From the NCBI GenBank assembly GCA_030760725.1, contig JASWHV010000016.1, forward strand, positions 14,499,084 through 14,563,083: DNA of 64,000 nucleotides, in the 5' to 3' direction. Position numbers and translations under genes: made by a program. Every line of letters begins with the position of its first letter. The first letter of the stretch is position 1. The notes below the pieces were generated by a model. The model was not told the origin of the DNA. It ran no database searches and saw nothing but the letters and a program-made list of their open reading frames with translations. Below are positions 33,309 to 43,731 of this stretch, in pieces. The DNA is from Neostapfia colusana. Its lineage: Eukaryota; Streptophyta; Magnoliopsida; Poales; Poaceae.

Positions 33309-35039
33309 ATGGCCTCCAACCCGCCACCAAAGAAGAAGCGCGCTCGATCTCCTCCAGCGGCGGCGTCGGCGCCAAGTCGGGAATCTGCGGTGCCTGGCAC
33401 TCCCTCCGGTGGCGACTCGAAGAGGCCCCGGACTGATGCGTTGAGGTAAGCTTCTGGGGCATCCTCTGTTCCGCCAGTTCAAGCGACTGCGGAGCGGCCG
33501 TCAGTGACGGTAGCGGGCTCTGGGAGTCCTACCCCGGCTCGAAAGTCGGGGTTCAGAGTCCGCTGGAGTGTCCGTGCTTCCCGGCCATCCCCGACTTGCG
33601 GGGAGTCTGTGCCGTTGCGCTCGGAGCCAGGGACAACTGCCGCGGCCCCCTGGCCAGCGCGAACTTCTCCTGTTCCGATGTGCTCGGACTCCACGGCGGC
33701 GTCGTCTCTTCCTGCCGAGACGGCCACCGCGGCCCCCAAGCCAGCGCAGGTCGACCCTGCACCAGGCGGCCCGGCCTTTACTCCAGCACCGCCTTCCCCA
33801 GCTTGCCCCTCTCCACAGGTCAAGGAGCCAGAAGCTGAAGAGAGCCCGGCAGGTCTGGCTGCCAGAGCCTAGGAGCCAGCTTCTCCTGATCGGCGTCTCG
33901 TCTCGGTTGCTGGTGCGTCGACTCCTCTTGAGGATGAGGTAATGGAGGAGGTCGGGGGGACTGCCCCGGCCTCTATTGCTCCATTGCCCCTGGCGGATGC
34001 CTTCGCGCGTGCTGAGACGAGCGTTCGGCAGGTCTTGGCTGCACTAGGTCGCGAGCGGGAGGAGTATACGGTTGAACGGGATCGCCTCCTCACCTGGGGG
34101 AACCTTTTGCGGGAGAGGACCGCGAAGGTTAAGAGCGAGCTCGACTCCAGGCGGGAGTTGCTCGACTTCAGGGAAGTGCTCCTAGACCGGATGAAGCGGG
34201 CTGTCGACCGCATGGACACCCAATAATGGCGGATCAACAGGGAGGCCCTGGAGGCACACGCCCGGGCCGAGGAGAGCCTCTCTGATGCTGTGGAGATACG
34301 GCAGCAGTTGGAGCGCCGTGAACTCGCCGTTGAGGAACGGGAGCGTTCCACGGCAGCTGAGGCGGAGAGGGTCGCCGCGCAGCTGGCGGTGGGCGAGGAT
34401 GACCTTCGAGCTCGGATCGAGGAGCTGGAGATCCTGAAGGCAGACCTTGACTTGAGGGAGGAACAGGTCTCCCGTGATCGCCGGGCGGTCTTGGACCGGG
34501 AGTTGGCCGCCGACTTCAAGGCTGCTGAGTTGGAGCGGCTCGCCAAGACTCTCCATCTTCAGTAGAGCTCCCTGGCGGCCAAGGAGAAGGAATTCACCGA
34601 GAGGAACCTGGAGGCTCTGCAGGCGGCCCGCCGCGAGGTGGAGGAGCTTTCGGCCTTGCGGTCCTCCGAGGCTCTTGTGGTCTCGAGCTTCGTGGATCGA
34701 GCTGGGTCCGCCCTGATCCCTCTTGGCTTCAGTCCGGTGAGGGCCGCGGCCCCTGCGTTGAAGGTGGCGGAGGTGATCCCCGCGCTGGAGTCGATCGGCG
34801 CCAAGCTGGACTGGCTAGACTCGGTGGTCGCCAGCGAGCTTGAGGCCGAGGGACGCGGCCTAGCCTTAGAGGTCGCCTCACATGTGCTGGCATGTTTTAA
34901 GAGCCGCGACCCCTCTTTCTCGCTAGAACCAGCGAGAGAGGGCCCAGCCGCGGAGCGGGAGCAAGCTGCCAGGGCAGAAGTCGAGGATGTGGCCGCCCTT
35001 GTAGCCGCAAGGTTCCGGCGGGAGCCGGGAGGTCCTTAG
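33309..35039 (+). pseudogene. N2 antisense ORF: NLS-bearing coiled-coil protein
   Basis: Encoded against the element's own orientation. One frame of 577 codons runs from ATG 33309 to TAG 35039 with no frameshift but four internal stops (33447, 33870, 34224, 34563). Residues 1-15 include a basic cluster KKKRAR (nuclear-localisation-like). About 20-215 are Pro/Ala/Ser-rich and probably disordered. About 227-455 are heptad-rich, Glu/Arg/Leu-rich coiled coil. About 480-576 form a conserved tail (SKRDPSF-like, SRDPSFSLEP, ending EPGGP). Antisense ORFs near the 3' LTR are known in Tat elements (recollection). I do not recognise a named domain. Function unknown. Confidence 0.75.
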
Positions 35040-36389
35040 GACTTGTTTCCCCCTTTTTATCGAGTCTGTAGTCCAGCTCATGGAGCCTCCCTTAGTCCGA
35101 CTCTTTTAGATATCTGTGTCTCTGATGCTTTTTCTCTCCTTCTTGGCTTTGCCTGACTGAGTCCTTAGCTCCGCAAGGTACTCAGAGGCCATCTCCAATC
35201 TCGGAGCTCCGCATAGACACCTTCCCCGGGTCCTAACCGTGTTAGGGGCCCCCGGGGGTCTCTGGATCTCGCCCCATGGGGAGCTCCAAATCTGCCTGCC
35301 ACGTGGCGGGTCCGGAGCCCCTCCTTAAGAGGCAGGAGCTCCGGCCATGCTGGACACGTAGGGCTTTCGGAGCCCTCCCACCGGGGGGGGGGGGGGAGGT
35401 CCGGTTTCTGCCTGCCACGTGGCGAGCCCGGAGCCCTCCTCAGGGGAGGCGAGAGCTCCGGGCCCGCTGGACACGTGGGGCCCTCGGGTCCCACCCCTGC
35501 TGAAGGGGCAGGACCCGGTCCTTCTAGTCCTAGGCCGGAGTAGTTGGTAGCCGCTTTCCCCCTGCTTCAGGCAGTCCCTGTTGCCGTAACCTGGAGGTCC
35601 TGCACACAGGTAGAGGAAACGTAATTCTCCTCGGGTTGTCCTCCCCTCCCGTCTCCTAGTCTTATCCGTCTTACGATCCTGATCCGTTATACGGGGCTTG
35701 GGCAATTCTGTGCACGAGGCGCCGGAGCTCCGGCTCCCTCCGAGGTCCGGGTACGGCCGTCCGATCCCTAGTACCGGGCCATGCGCTGGGGAAGCAGAGT
35801 GCACGTGCTTTGGGTTCATGACCAGGCAAAGCGGTTGTACTCCCCTGTACCTCCGGAGGGCAGGATGCGCATGCTTTAAGCTCATGGCCTGCTAAGCTGG
35901 ATACGCACCCTGGACCCCCCATGCACAACGCAGGCCTTTCCTGGAGGTATCCAACTGGCACCACAACACCTGACTGGGGGAGGCCCGAGAGACTCACTCG
36001 GCCATCGGCAGGTGCCTCAAGCGCAGCCGCCTTTGGTAGGATAGCGAATGCCGACTATGGATGAGCGCAGGAGAGGGGGAGCTAGATGTACGATGAACAT
36101 ACAAAGATAATGCGGTCATAAAAATTAATACATAATTTAAATGAGCGCATGAGAGGGAGCTAAGTAGAACAGGTTTCTGTATTCATGCCCATAGGTGGAA
36201 TTCTGGCTGTACATGGAGGCAATATTCCGCCTCGTCTTCAAGGGAAGCAAGACTCTACGCGCTTAGGGTCGGAACTAGGCTAAACTGGACGTAGTCCTGT
36301 ACCGTCCCTTGAGACTTAGCTGCCCCAAGCTCTGTTCCTAAATTCTATGGGATTCATTACAGAAGGGAATAACCCTGTTCTACTTATGC
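35040..36389 (-). other. N2 3' internal spacer
   Basis: No gene. 35160-35520 holds LTR-like GC modules with CACGTGGC (about 35299 and 35417) and a G-homopolymer near 35384-35396. 35750-36050 is shared with N1 (52750-53060) and with N3 beyond its deletion. 36060-36380 is AT-richer. Confidence 0.65.
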
Positions 36390-36895
36390 TCGGGAAGTAG
36401 GACTTACAGTGTTGCTTCATGGCAAGGGTTTTTGGGAACGGATCCCACACTCGGTTGAAAGGCATGTGTACCTGGGGCGGCAGCTTTCATGATTCGGAAG
36501 GGACCTTCCCTGCTGGGGGAGAGCTTATGGGTCCTTCTTGGAATAGAGCGTGCCGCGACACCAGGTTGCCCTCCTGCAGACCCCCGATGTGTTCGGTTCT
36601 TTGGCGGTAGTGCTTAGAGCATCAGCCGAGACCGCGCGTTGTGGGGTGTTACCTGCAGCCGAGTCTCGTCGACGAGGTTGTCATCTTCACGCTGGATCAT
36701 GTCCTGCGCGGCTTCTCCTGGGTGCCCCCGTGGAGTTCTCCCCTTCTGGCTAAGGCCTTCAAGGGGTAGGTGGACCCGGGCTTGTCTTGGATGACCTAAG
36801 GCGTCTTCCCCTTCTGGCAAGGCCTTCAAGGGGTTGACGGACCTTGGGCGGCCCCTGGGAGGTATGTCCGAGGCACGGAGGCGTGCCGCAGTTGA
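36390..36895 (-). pseudogene. N2 integrase-tail relic
   Basis: Read on the minus strand, 36730-36390 is a decayed integrase C-terminus: equivalents of DNLVDE, the basic stretch, the GPY/F region and the NP-W end are recognisable against A2 8990-9360, with no open frame. It follows gag directly, which places a large pol deletion between them. Confidence 0.7.
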
Positions 36896-38643
36896 CTACC
36901 GCCCTGGCCCGTCACCATCGGAACTGGAGTCCTCACCATTATGCACTGTCTTTATGACACGCTGAGGCTCCTGGAACCCCACCTGATGGGCGGCGGTGAC
37001 TGGGGCATGGACCTTCTGTTTGCCATCCCTCTGAGGGTAGGACGGTGCTTCAGCTCTCTGCTGTCTTCCTTTGCGGAAGCGCTCTGCGAGCCTCTGGATA
37101 TCCCAGCACTCGGCAGCAGTATGGTTGCCGGCGCCATCCACGGGGCATAGCCCGCCCTGGTCACTGTCTGGGGCCGGTGACTGCCGCTGCCTTTTGTCGG
37201 GGCGTGGCCCCCGAGCTCCACTAGTCGTCGCAGCTGCGGCGACGGGAGCCGCGAACGGTGACTTCATCTTGCCACTCCCTCGGTTCTTGGCCTTCTTGCC
37301 ACCCCCATAGGCAGCAGCGCCGGACCCGGGCTGTCCCCCTGACTCGGAGGTCGGCAGAGAGTGCCAGTTCCGCCCTTCAGCTGCTCTGGCGCATTTGTCC
37401 GCCAGGCTAAAGAGCTCAGAGGCGTCGCGGACCTCTCTGGTTGCGAGCTTCTGAAGCATTTTCTCGTCCCGGACACCCTGACGGAATGCCACCACCACAG
37501 AAGCACTTTGAATATGCGGGATGGTGTTGCGTACCTGGGAGAACCGCTGGATGAAAGAGCGCAGCGACTCCCCAGGCTGTTGCTTGACGGCGTGGAGGTC
37601 AAGCTCCGTGCCGGGACGGGTGTAGGAGCTGCCGAAGTTGGCGACGAACTGTCGGCAGAGCTCTCCCAGGAAGTTATGGACCCCTGAGGTAGATTCATGA
37701 GCCAAGACCGAGCTGGGCCGGTCAAGGCGACGGGGAAGTAGTTGGCCATGACAGCCTCATCCCCTCCTGCGGCAAGTACGGCGGTGGAGTAGATCTGGAG
37801 GAACTCCGCCGGGTTGACGCTACCGTCGTACTTCTCAGGCAGGTGCGGGCGAAACTTGCGTGGCCACCTCGCGAAGCGAAGGTGGGGTGCAAGAGCTGCA
37901 CATCCTGCTCCTGCTGCCGCAGGTATTGGCAGTGCGAACGCTTGGTTCGCACTTGGCACCGTGTATCCCGGCATGGGCAAGGCTGCACCATAGACCGGGG
38001 GCGCTGCTTGCGGTGCATATGGTTGTGGCATATGCTGCGCGGCGTATGCCTGAGGCAGGGCTCGCGTGGCGAAGATCTGCCCTCCAGGCTGTGTTGAGGC
38101 TGACGTCATGCTGTCGCCAGTCTCATGGTTGCGGCGCCTTTCTCGGCGTCGCTCGAGGTACACTTGGGCATCCTGGCCCAAGTGGCACCGTTCCATCTCC
38201 CTTCTCAGGTCCGTCGACGGGAGCCTGGAGGAGCTGGAATCCGCCATTTGCCCGTCAACCGTTGGCGTGTGCGTCAGAGACACAGCCGGTTGACCGGGGC
38301 GTCGCCCTCGCCGAAACCGAGGGTTCGCGGCGGCGACGACGAGGTGGTCCACTTCGTGGACCCACTGTTGGGTCACTGAATGGGGCGCATCCCCAGCAGG
38401 TGGGTTGCGCAGCAGCGCTCTTGCTGCAGCTAGCGCACCCCCATGGTGTACGCTCAGCGCTGCAGAAGATCTCACACTGGTCTGAGCCTGCATCGCCGGA
38501 GTCGGCGTTGCCAGAGTCGGCTGCTGACTACCAGCTCGTGCCGACACACTCCGTCCTGAGTGTGTCGACATGTACTCCCCGCTGGTCACGGTTCGCCGTG
38601 AATGCGGAGGCGGAGAGTTTGCCGCTGAGGGAAGCTTGGTCAT
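36896..38643 (-). pseudogene. N2 gag, one frameshift from intact
   Basis: Start ATG 38643-38641. The frame is open for about 320 codons through the gag core (KYDGSVNPAEFLQIYST, SWLMNLPQGS). Near 37670 one G is missing from a run, which moves the frame. The second frame (37705-36896) is open through QQPGESLRSF, VVAFRQGVRD and a zinc-knuckle-like CPVDGAGNHTAAEC (His replaced by Asp) to DGDGPGR and TAG. Total about 582 codons. Like other N copies it has no protease. Confidence 0.88.
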
Positions 38644-38683
38644 CTTCGTCGGCGGAAACTCGTCGCGCTAAGGAAAAAGCCCC

Positions 38684-38701
38684 CCTACCTGGCGCGCCAA
38701 A
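38684..38701 (-). other. N2 primer-binding site
   Basis: Complement of CTACCTGGCGCGCCA next to the 5' LTR; matches the family site. Confidence 0.75.
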
Positions 38702-39710
38702 TGTCGAAGTGTTCGGTCGACACTTCCCCCGGGCCTGCACTGGGCAGCCCGCAGAGGTTCTTTTTTTGGTGGGGCTAGTCCCTTGCGGAGAGCTTGCGCG
38801 GATGGACGAGTTAGTAAGAGCTTGACGCGGTGAGTTTTACGTGGTTCAGGCCGCCGGAGCGTAAAACCCTACGTCCACGGCGAGGTATGGAGCTCGCTGT
38901 ATTGCTTGCTGCTCAGGGCCGGAGTCCTGAGCTTGGGGGTGAGTTACAGCTTGGGAGTGTATGGCTAGCGTATGAGTTGCAAAGTGCGAACCCTTGCTAT
39001 CGTTGCCTACCCGAGCCTTTTATAGTCCAAGACTCGGGCGGCTTACAAGGGGAGCCGGGACCCGACAGGTGGTCCCGTGAAGATTGTCTATTATCTACCA
39101 TATCTGCAGTTATGCCGGTAGTTGTCTCTGGCCGAAGGCTTCTGAGTCTTCATCTTGCCGCCCTGCCCATGCCGCATGCTAGTCATAGTGGTTGATGACG
39201 GCGCAGGCGGCATGGGAAGTCTTGTCGCGGTGTTTATTGGCTGGCAGGTTCTGACACCGCGCGCCAGTCTGTGATGCGACTGGGCGCAACGGCACCTGAC
39301 AGAGGCGTGCTCCACGTTTCCGCGTCTTGGGAAGACGCGGGCCTTGAATGCCCGGAGCCCTTCTCAGAGGAGAGGAGGGTCCGGCCTGCGGGGCACGTGG
39401 AGCCTCCGGACCTCTCCCCATGGAGGGGGAGGCTCGGCTTCTGTTGGCCATGTGGCGGGCCCGGAGCCCTCCTCTGTGGAGAGGGAGGTCCGGCCCCACG
39501 GGACGCGTGGCGCCTTCGGACCTCTCTCCCACGGAGAGGGAGGTCCGGCTTCTGTATGCCATGTGGCGGGCCCGGAGCTCTCCTCTGAGGAGAGGGAGGT
39601 CCGACCCCGCCGGACGCGTGGCGCCTTCGGAGCTCTCCCTGCGGAGAAGGGCGAGTTCCTTAGGCATTTTCCCCTGTGCGCGGGGGTACCCCATATCTCA
39701 GGTACCGACA
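38702..39710 (-). repeat. N2 5' LTR, 88 bp shorter
   Basis: 1009 bp. Compared with its partner it lacks about 88 bp between CCTTGAAT (39343-39350) and GCCCGGAGCCC, which removes the CCTTGTACGG hairpin and one CACGTG module. Ends match and the CAAGG duplication follows. Confidence 0.92.
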
Positions 39711-40030
39711 CAAGGGTTCGGGAGCGGATCCCCATCCTTGGTGGAAAGGCGGACACACCCGGGGCGGCACACTTTCGTGACTCGTAAGGGACCTTCCCAG
39801 CTGGGGGAGAGTTTGTCGGTCCCTTCACGAGAATGTATGCGCCGCAACACCAGGTCGCCTTCCTGCAGCTCCCAGACACGCACAGACCTTTGGTGGTAGT
39901 GCCGGAGCGCTTGTCGGTACCGTGCGTTGCGGAGTGCTGCATGTAATCGAGCCTCGTCGACAAGGTCGATGTCTTCACGCCAGAGGTTGTCCTGCACGGC
40001 TTTGTTGTAAGCTCGGACACGGAGGGACCC
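39711..40030 (-). pseudogene. A4 integrase C-terminal segment
   Basis: Minus strand: RVRAYNKAVQDNL, LVDEARLHAALRNARY, a GPY/F-type SWEGPL, down to PLPNP where N2 enters. Continues at 31729 on one side and at 58558 on the other. The target duplication GACCC (40026-40030) marks the A3 insertion. Confidence 0.88.
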
Positions 40031-40175
40031 TGTCGGTACCTGAGATATGGGGTACCCCCGCGCACAAGGGAAAATGCCTAAGGAACTCGCCCTTCTCCGC
40101 AGGGAGAGCTCCGAAGGCGCCACGCGTCTGATGGGGCCGGACCTCCCTCTCCTCAGAGGAGAGCTCCGGGCCCGC

Positions 40176-40401
40176 CACGTGGCATACAGAAGCCGGACCT
40201 CCCCCTCCGCGGGCGAGGGGTCTGAAGGCGCCACGTATCCGGCGGGGCCGGACCTCCCTCTCCTCAGAGAGGAGCTCCGGGCCCGCCACGTGGCCGACAG
40301 AAGCCGAACCTCCCCCTCCGCGGGGAGAGGTCCGGAGGCTCCACGTGCCCCACGGGCTGGACCCTCCTCTCCCCTGAGAAGGGCTCCGGGCCCGCCACGT
40401 G
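40176..40401 (+). promoter_or_regulatory. G-box array in A3 5' LTR
   Basis: Four CACGTG hexamers at 40176, 40287, 40342 and 40396, three of them within (G)CCACGTGG. They sit in repeated modules of 55-110 bp that also contain GAGCTCCGGGCCCGCCACG. CACGTG is a core site for plant bZIP and bHLH factors (established). The array is conserved in all LTRs of the window. Regulation itself is inferred. Confidence 0.7.
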
Positions 40402-40804
40402 GTCAGAAGAATGGCGCTGCCTGCCCCCGAGCGATAGGCAGCGGGCGTAAAGACGCCCCATACCTTGCCCGTACAAGGTATTCAAGGCCCGCGTCTTCCC
40501 AAGACGCGGAGACGCGGAGCACACCTCTGTCAGGTGCCGTTGCGCCCAGTCGCATCACAGACTGGCGCGCGGTGTCAGAACCTGCCAGCCAATAAACACC
40601 ATGACAAGACATCCCATGCCGCCTGCGCCGTCATCAACCACTACGACTAGCGTGCGGCATGGGCAGGGCGGCAAAACGGAGACTCGGAAGCCTTTGCCAG
40701 AGACAACTACCGGCATAACTGCAGATACGGTAGATAACAGTCAATCTCCCCGGGACCACCTGTCGGGTCCCGGGCCCCCCTTGTAAGCCACCCGAGTCTT
40801 GGAC

Positions 40805-40811
40805 TATAAAA
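40805..40811 (+). promoter_or_regulatory. TATA box of A3 5' LTR
   Basis: TATAAAA in the context TTGGACTATAAAAGGCTCGGG, about 775 bp into the LTR and conserved in nearly every copy. Transcription probably starts about 30 bp downstream, which sets U3 at about 800 bp. Confidence 0.7.
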
Positions 40812-41129
40812 GGCTCGGGTAGGCGACGATAGCAAGGGTTCGCACTCTGCAACTCATATGCTAGCCATTCACTCCCAAGCTGTAACTCACCTCCAACCTC
40901 GGGACTCCGGCCCCGAGCAGCAAGCAATACAGCGAGCTCCATAGCTCGCCGTGGACGTAGGGTTTTACGCTCCGGCGGCCTGAACCACGTAAAACCCTCA
41001 GTGTCAAGCTCTTACTAACTCGTCCATCCGCGCAAGCTCTCCGCAAGGGACTAGCCCCACCAAAAAAAGAACCTCCGCGGGCTGCCCAGTGCAGGCCCGG
41101 GGGAAGTGTCGACCGAACACCTCGACATT

Positions 41130-41147
41130 TGGCGCACCAGGTAGGGG
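41130..41147 (+). other. A3 primer-binding site
   Basis: TGGCGCACCAGGTAGGGG, two bases after the LTR; one difference (A for G) from the family site. Confidence 0.75.
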
Positions 41148-41184
41148 GCTTTTCACCTAGCGCGACGAGTTTCCGGCGACGAAG

Positions 41185-43731
41185 ATGACCAAGCTTCCTT
41201 CAGCGGCGAACTCTCCCCCCTCGCCTCTGTGGCAAACCGCGACCAGGGGGGAGTACATGTCGACACACTCGGGACGGAGTGTGTCGGTACAAGCTGGGAG
41301 CCAGCAACCGGCTCTGGCAGCGCCGACCCCGGCAATGCAGGCTCCAACCAGCATCAAGTCTTCAGTAGCGCTGGGCGTACACAGTGGGGGTGCGCTAGCT
41401 GCAGCAAGAGCGCTACTGTACAATCCGCCCGCTGGGGACGCGCCTCAGGCAGCGACCCAGCAGTGGATTCGCGAGGTAGACCGTCTCGTCGTCGCCGCCG
41501 CAAACCCTCGACTTCGGCGGGGACGACGCTCTGGCCAACCGGTCGTGTCGCTGATGCGCGCACCATTGGTTGACGATCAGACGGCAGACTCCAGCTCTAC
41601 CAGGCTCCAATCGACGGATCTGAGGACAGAGCTGGAGCAGTGTCGCCTGGGTCAAGATGCCCGGGTATACCTCGAGCAACGCCGAGAAAGGCGTCGCTAC
41701 CAAGAGGCTGACGACAGTATGGCGTCGGCCTCGACCCAGCCTGAAGAGCAGACCTTCGCCACGCGATCTCTGCCCCAGGCCTGCGCCGTGCAGAATATGC
41801 CACAGTCATATGCCCAGCAGATGGCGCCCCCGGCCTATGGTGCAGCCTTGCCCGTACCGGGGTACACTGTGCCCAGTGCGAACCGAGCGTTTGTGGCACC
41901 GGAACCTGCGGCGACAGAAGCAGGGTGTGCGGCCCTCGCGCCCCACCTTCGCTTCGCGAAGTGGCCGCGTAAGTTCCGGCCGCACCTGCCCGAGAAGTAC
42001 GACGGCAGTGTCAACCCGGCGGAGTTCCTCCAGATCTACTCCACCGCCGTACTTGCCGCAGGAGGGAATGAAGCCGTCATGGCCAATTACTTCCCTGTCG
42101 CCTTGACCGGTCCAGCCCGGTCTTGGCTCATGAACCTCCCCCAGGGTTCCGTAACTTCCTGTGGAGAGCTTTGCTGGCAGTTCATCGCCAACTTTGGCAG
42201 TTCCTACACCCGGCCTGGCACGGAGCTCGACCTCCACGCCATCCAGCAACAACCTGGGGAGTCGCTGCGCTCTTTCATCCAGCGGTTCTCCCAGGTGTGG
42301 AACACCATCCCACACATTCAAAATGCTTCTGTGGTGGTGGCGTTCCGGCAAGGCGTCCGGGACAAGAAGATGCTCGAGAAGCTCGCGACCAGGGAGGTCC
42401 GCGATGTCTCAGAGCTCTTCAGCCTGGCAGACAAGTGCGCCAGGGCAGCCGAAGGGCGAAACTGGCACTCACAGCCGTCCTCCGAGTCAGGAGGACTGCC
42501 CGGAGCTGGTCCTATTCCCTGTGGAGGCAGCAGGAAGGCCAAGAACCGAGGCAGAGGCAAGTTAGAATCACCGATCGCAGCACCAGTCGTCTCTGCAGCG
42601 ACGCTCAGTGGGGCTCGGGGGCTGCGCCCCGACAAGAGGCAGCGAAGATCACCAATCCCAGAGGGTGATCAAGACAATATGTGCCCCGTGCACGGCAGCT
42701 GTCGCCACACTACTGCCGAGTGCCGGGAGATCCAAAAGCTCGCAGAGCGCTTCCGCAAGGGGAAGCAGCAGCGGGCTGATGCCCCACCCTTCCGTCCAAA
42801 GGAGGGCAAACAGAGGGTGGACGTACCAGACAGCGTCGACCACCCAGAGGAGATCCAGGAGCCTCAGCGCGCCGTGAAGGCGGCACACAATCATGAGGAC
42901 TCCAGCTCCAGCGACGATGAGCGTCGAAAGAAGCTCTACGTCATATACGGCGGGTCCGCCGACCCTTCGTCACGAAGCGCAGTCAAGACTCTGCACCGAG
43001 CGGTAGCGTCGGTGGCGCCACTCCCAAGTGCTGCACCGCACCTTAAGTGGATGGGGACCCCCATCAGCTTTGACGCCACTGACTGCCCCAGGAACATGGC
43101 TGGGGCCGGCGAACTGCCACTCTTGGTAGCTCCTACCATCGCCAACGTGAGAATGTACAACGTTTTGGTAGATGGCGGAGCTGGGCTGAACCTCATCAGC
43201 CGTGCAGCTTTCCAGAAGCTGCAGATCCCGATGGCCAAGCTCACCCCGTCGAGCCCGTTCTCAGGGGTAGGGCCGGGACAAGTCATTCCCTACGGCAACA
43301 TTAGCCTCCCTGTGACCTTCGGGGCTCCGGACAGCTATCGGACAGAGTACATTCTGTTCGACGTAGCGGAGATAGACCTCCCCTTCAACGCCATAATCGG
43401 CAGACCAGCCCTGTACCGGTTCATGGCAGTAGCCCACTACGGCTACCTTGTCCTGAAGATGCCAACACCGACGGGCGTCCTCAGGATTCGTGGAGACCGC
43501 ACTGCTGCAGTGTCGGCCTTAGAGAAACTTCAAGCGCTCGCAACAGCTGGGACATCAGCCCCCAGCAGTACAGAGCCGGACCAGCTCCGACCGAGCGCAC
43601 GCCACCGTGCCTCCGCCACAGCACCCCGGGTGCAACCTCTCGACGAGGGCGGCGTCCCCTTAAAGGTCGTCCAAGTCGGCGCCGAAGCCACCCAGACCAC
43701 CCGGGTAGCCGGGGGCCTGGATAGCAAATAG
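41185..43731 (+). CDS. A3 gag-protease, 848 codons
   Basis: Single open frame. Start MTKLPSAAN at 41185, 57 bp after the LTR. Alanine/proline-rich N-terminal part, then the gag capsid domain at about residues 260-400 (KYDGSVNPAEF, SWLMNLPQGS, QQPGESLRSF). Zinc-knuckle-like C500-x2-H503-x4-H508-x4-C513. Acidic/serine stretch SSSSDDERR, then aspartic protease with D663 in VDGGAGLNLIS. Ends at amber 43729-43731. The frame continues unchanged into pol, so the protein would be extended if the amber were read through. Confidence 0.93.
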   Translation: MTKLPSAANSPPSPLWQTATRGEYMSTHSGRSVSVQAGSQQPALAAPTPAMQAPTSIKSSVALGVHSGGALAAARALLYNPPAGDAPQAATQQWIREVDRLVVAAANPRLRRGRRSGQPVVSLMRAPLVDDQTADSSSTRLQSTDLRTELEQCRLGQDARVYLEQRRERRRYQEADDSMASASTQPEEQTFATRSLPQACAVQNMPQSYAQQMAPPAYGAALPVPGYTVPSANRAFVAPEPAATEAGCAALAPHLRFAKWPRKFRPHLPEKYDGSVNPAEFLQIYSTAVLAAGGNEAVMANYFPVALTGPARSWLMNLPQGSVTSCGELCWQFIANFGSSYTRPGTELDLHAIQQQPGESLRSFIQRFSQVWNTIPHIQNASVVVAFRQGVRDKKMLEKLATREVRDVSELFSLADKCARAAEGRNWHSQPSSESGGLPGAGPIPCGGSRKAKNRGRGKLESPIAAPVVSAATLSGARGLRPDKRQRRSPIPEGDQDNMCPVHGSCRHTTAECREIQKLAERFRKGKQQRADAPPFRPKEGKQRVDVPDSVDHPEEIQEPQRAVKAAHNHEDSSSSDDERRKKLYVIYGGSADPSSRSAVKTLHRAVASVAPLPSAAPHLKWMGTPISFDATDCPRNMAGAGELPLLVAPTIANVRMYNVLVDGGAGLNLISRAAFQKLQIPMAKLTPSSPFSGVGPGQVIPYGNISLPVTFGAPDSYRTEYILFDVAEIDLPFNAIIGRPALYRFMAVAHYGYLVLKMPTPTGVLRIRGDRTAAVSALEKLQALATAGTSAPSSTEPDQLRPSARHRASATAPRVQPLDEGGVPLKVVQVGAEATQTTRVAGGLDSK

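Larger units (their letters stand above)
31730..39710 (-). mobile_element. N2: complete non-autonomous element
   Basis: 7981 bp with LTRs at both ends, flanked by CAAGG (31725-31729 and 39711-39715). On its own strand: 5' LTR, primer-binding site, gag, integrase-tail relic, spacer, antisense coiled-coil ORF, purine tract, 3' LTR. It sits in the last codons of A4 integrase. It is the cleanest model of the N type. Confidence 0.94.
40031..41127 (+). repeat. A3 5' LTR
   Basis: 1097 bp, from TGTCGGTACCTGAGATATGG to CACCTCGACA. The 3' partner is 1094 bp and ends TTCGACA. Hairpins: GGTACC arms at the start, CCGCGTCTT-ccc-AAGACGCGG near 40490, CCCATGCCGC/GCGGCATGGG near 40615-40662, GCGAGCT-ccat-AGCTCGC near 40932. 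Confidence 0.94.

Noticed and set aside
35384..35396. G-homopolymer as a functional element
   Set aside because: Corresponds to a shorter G run in other copies; most likely slippage or an assembly effect.
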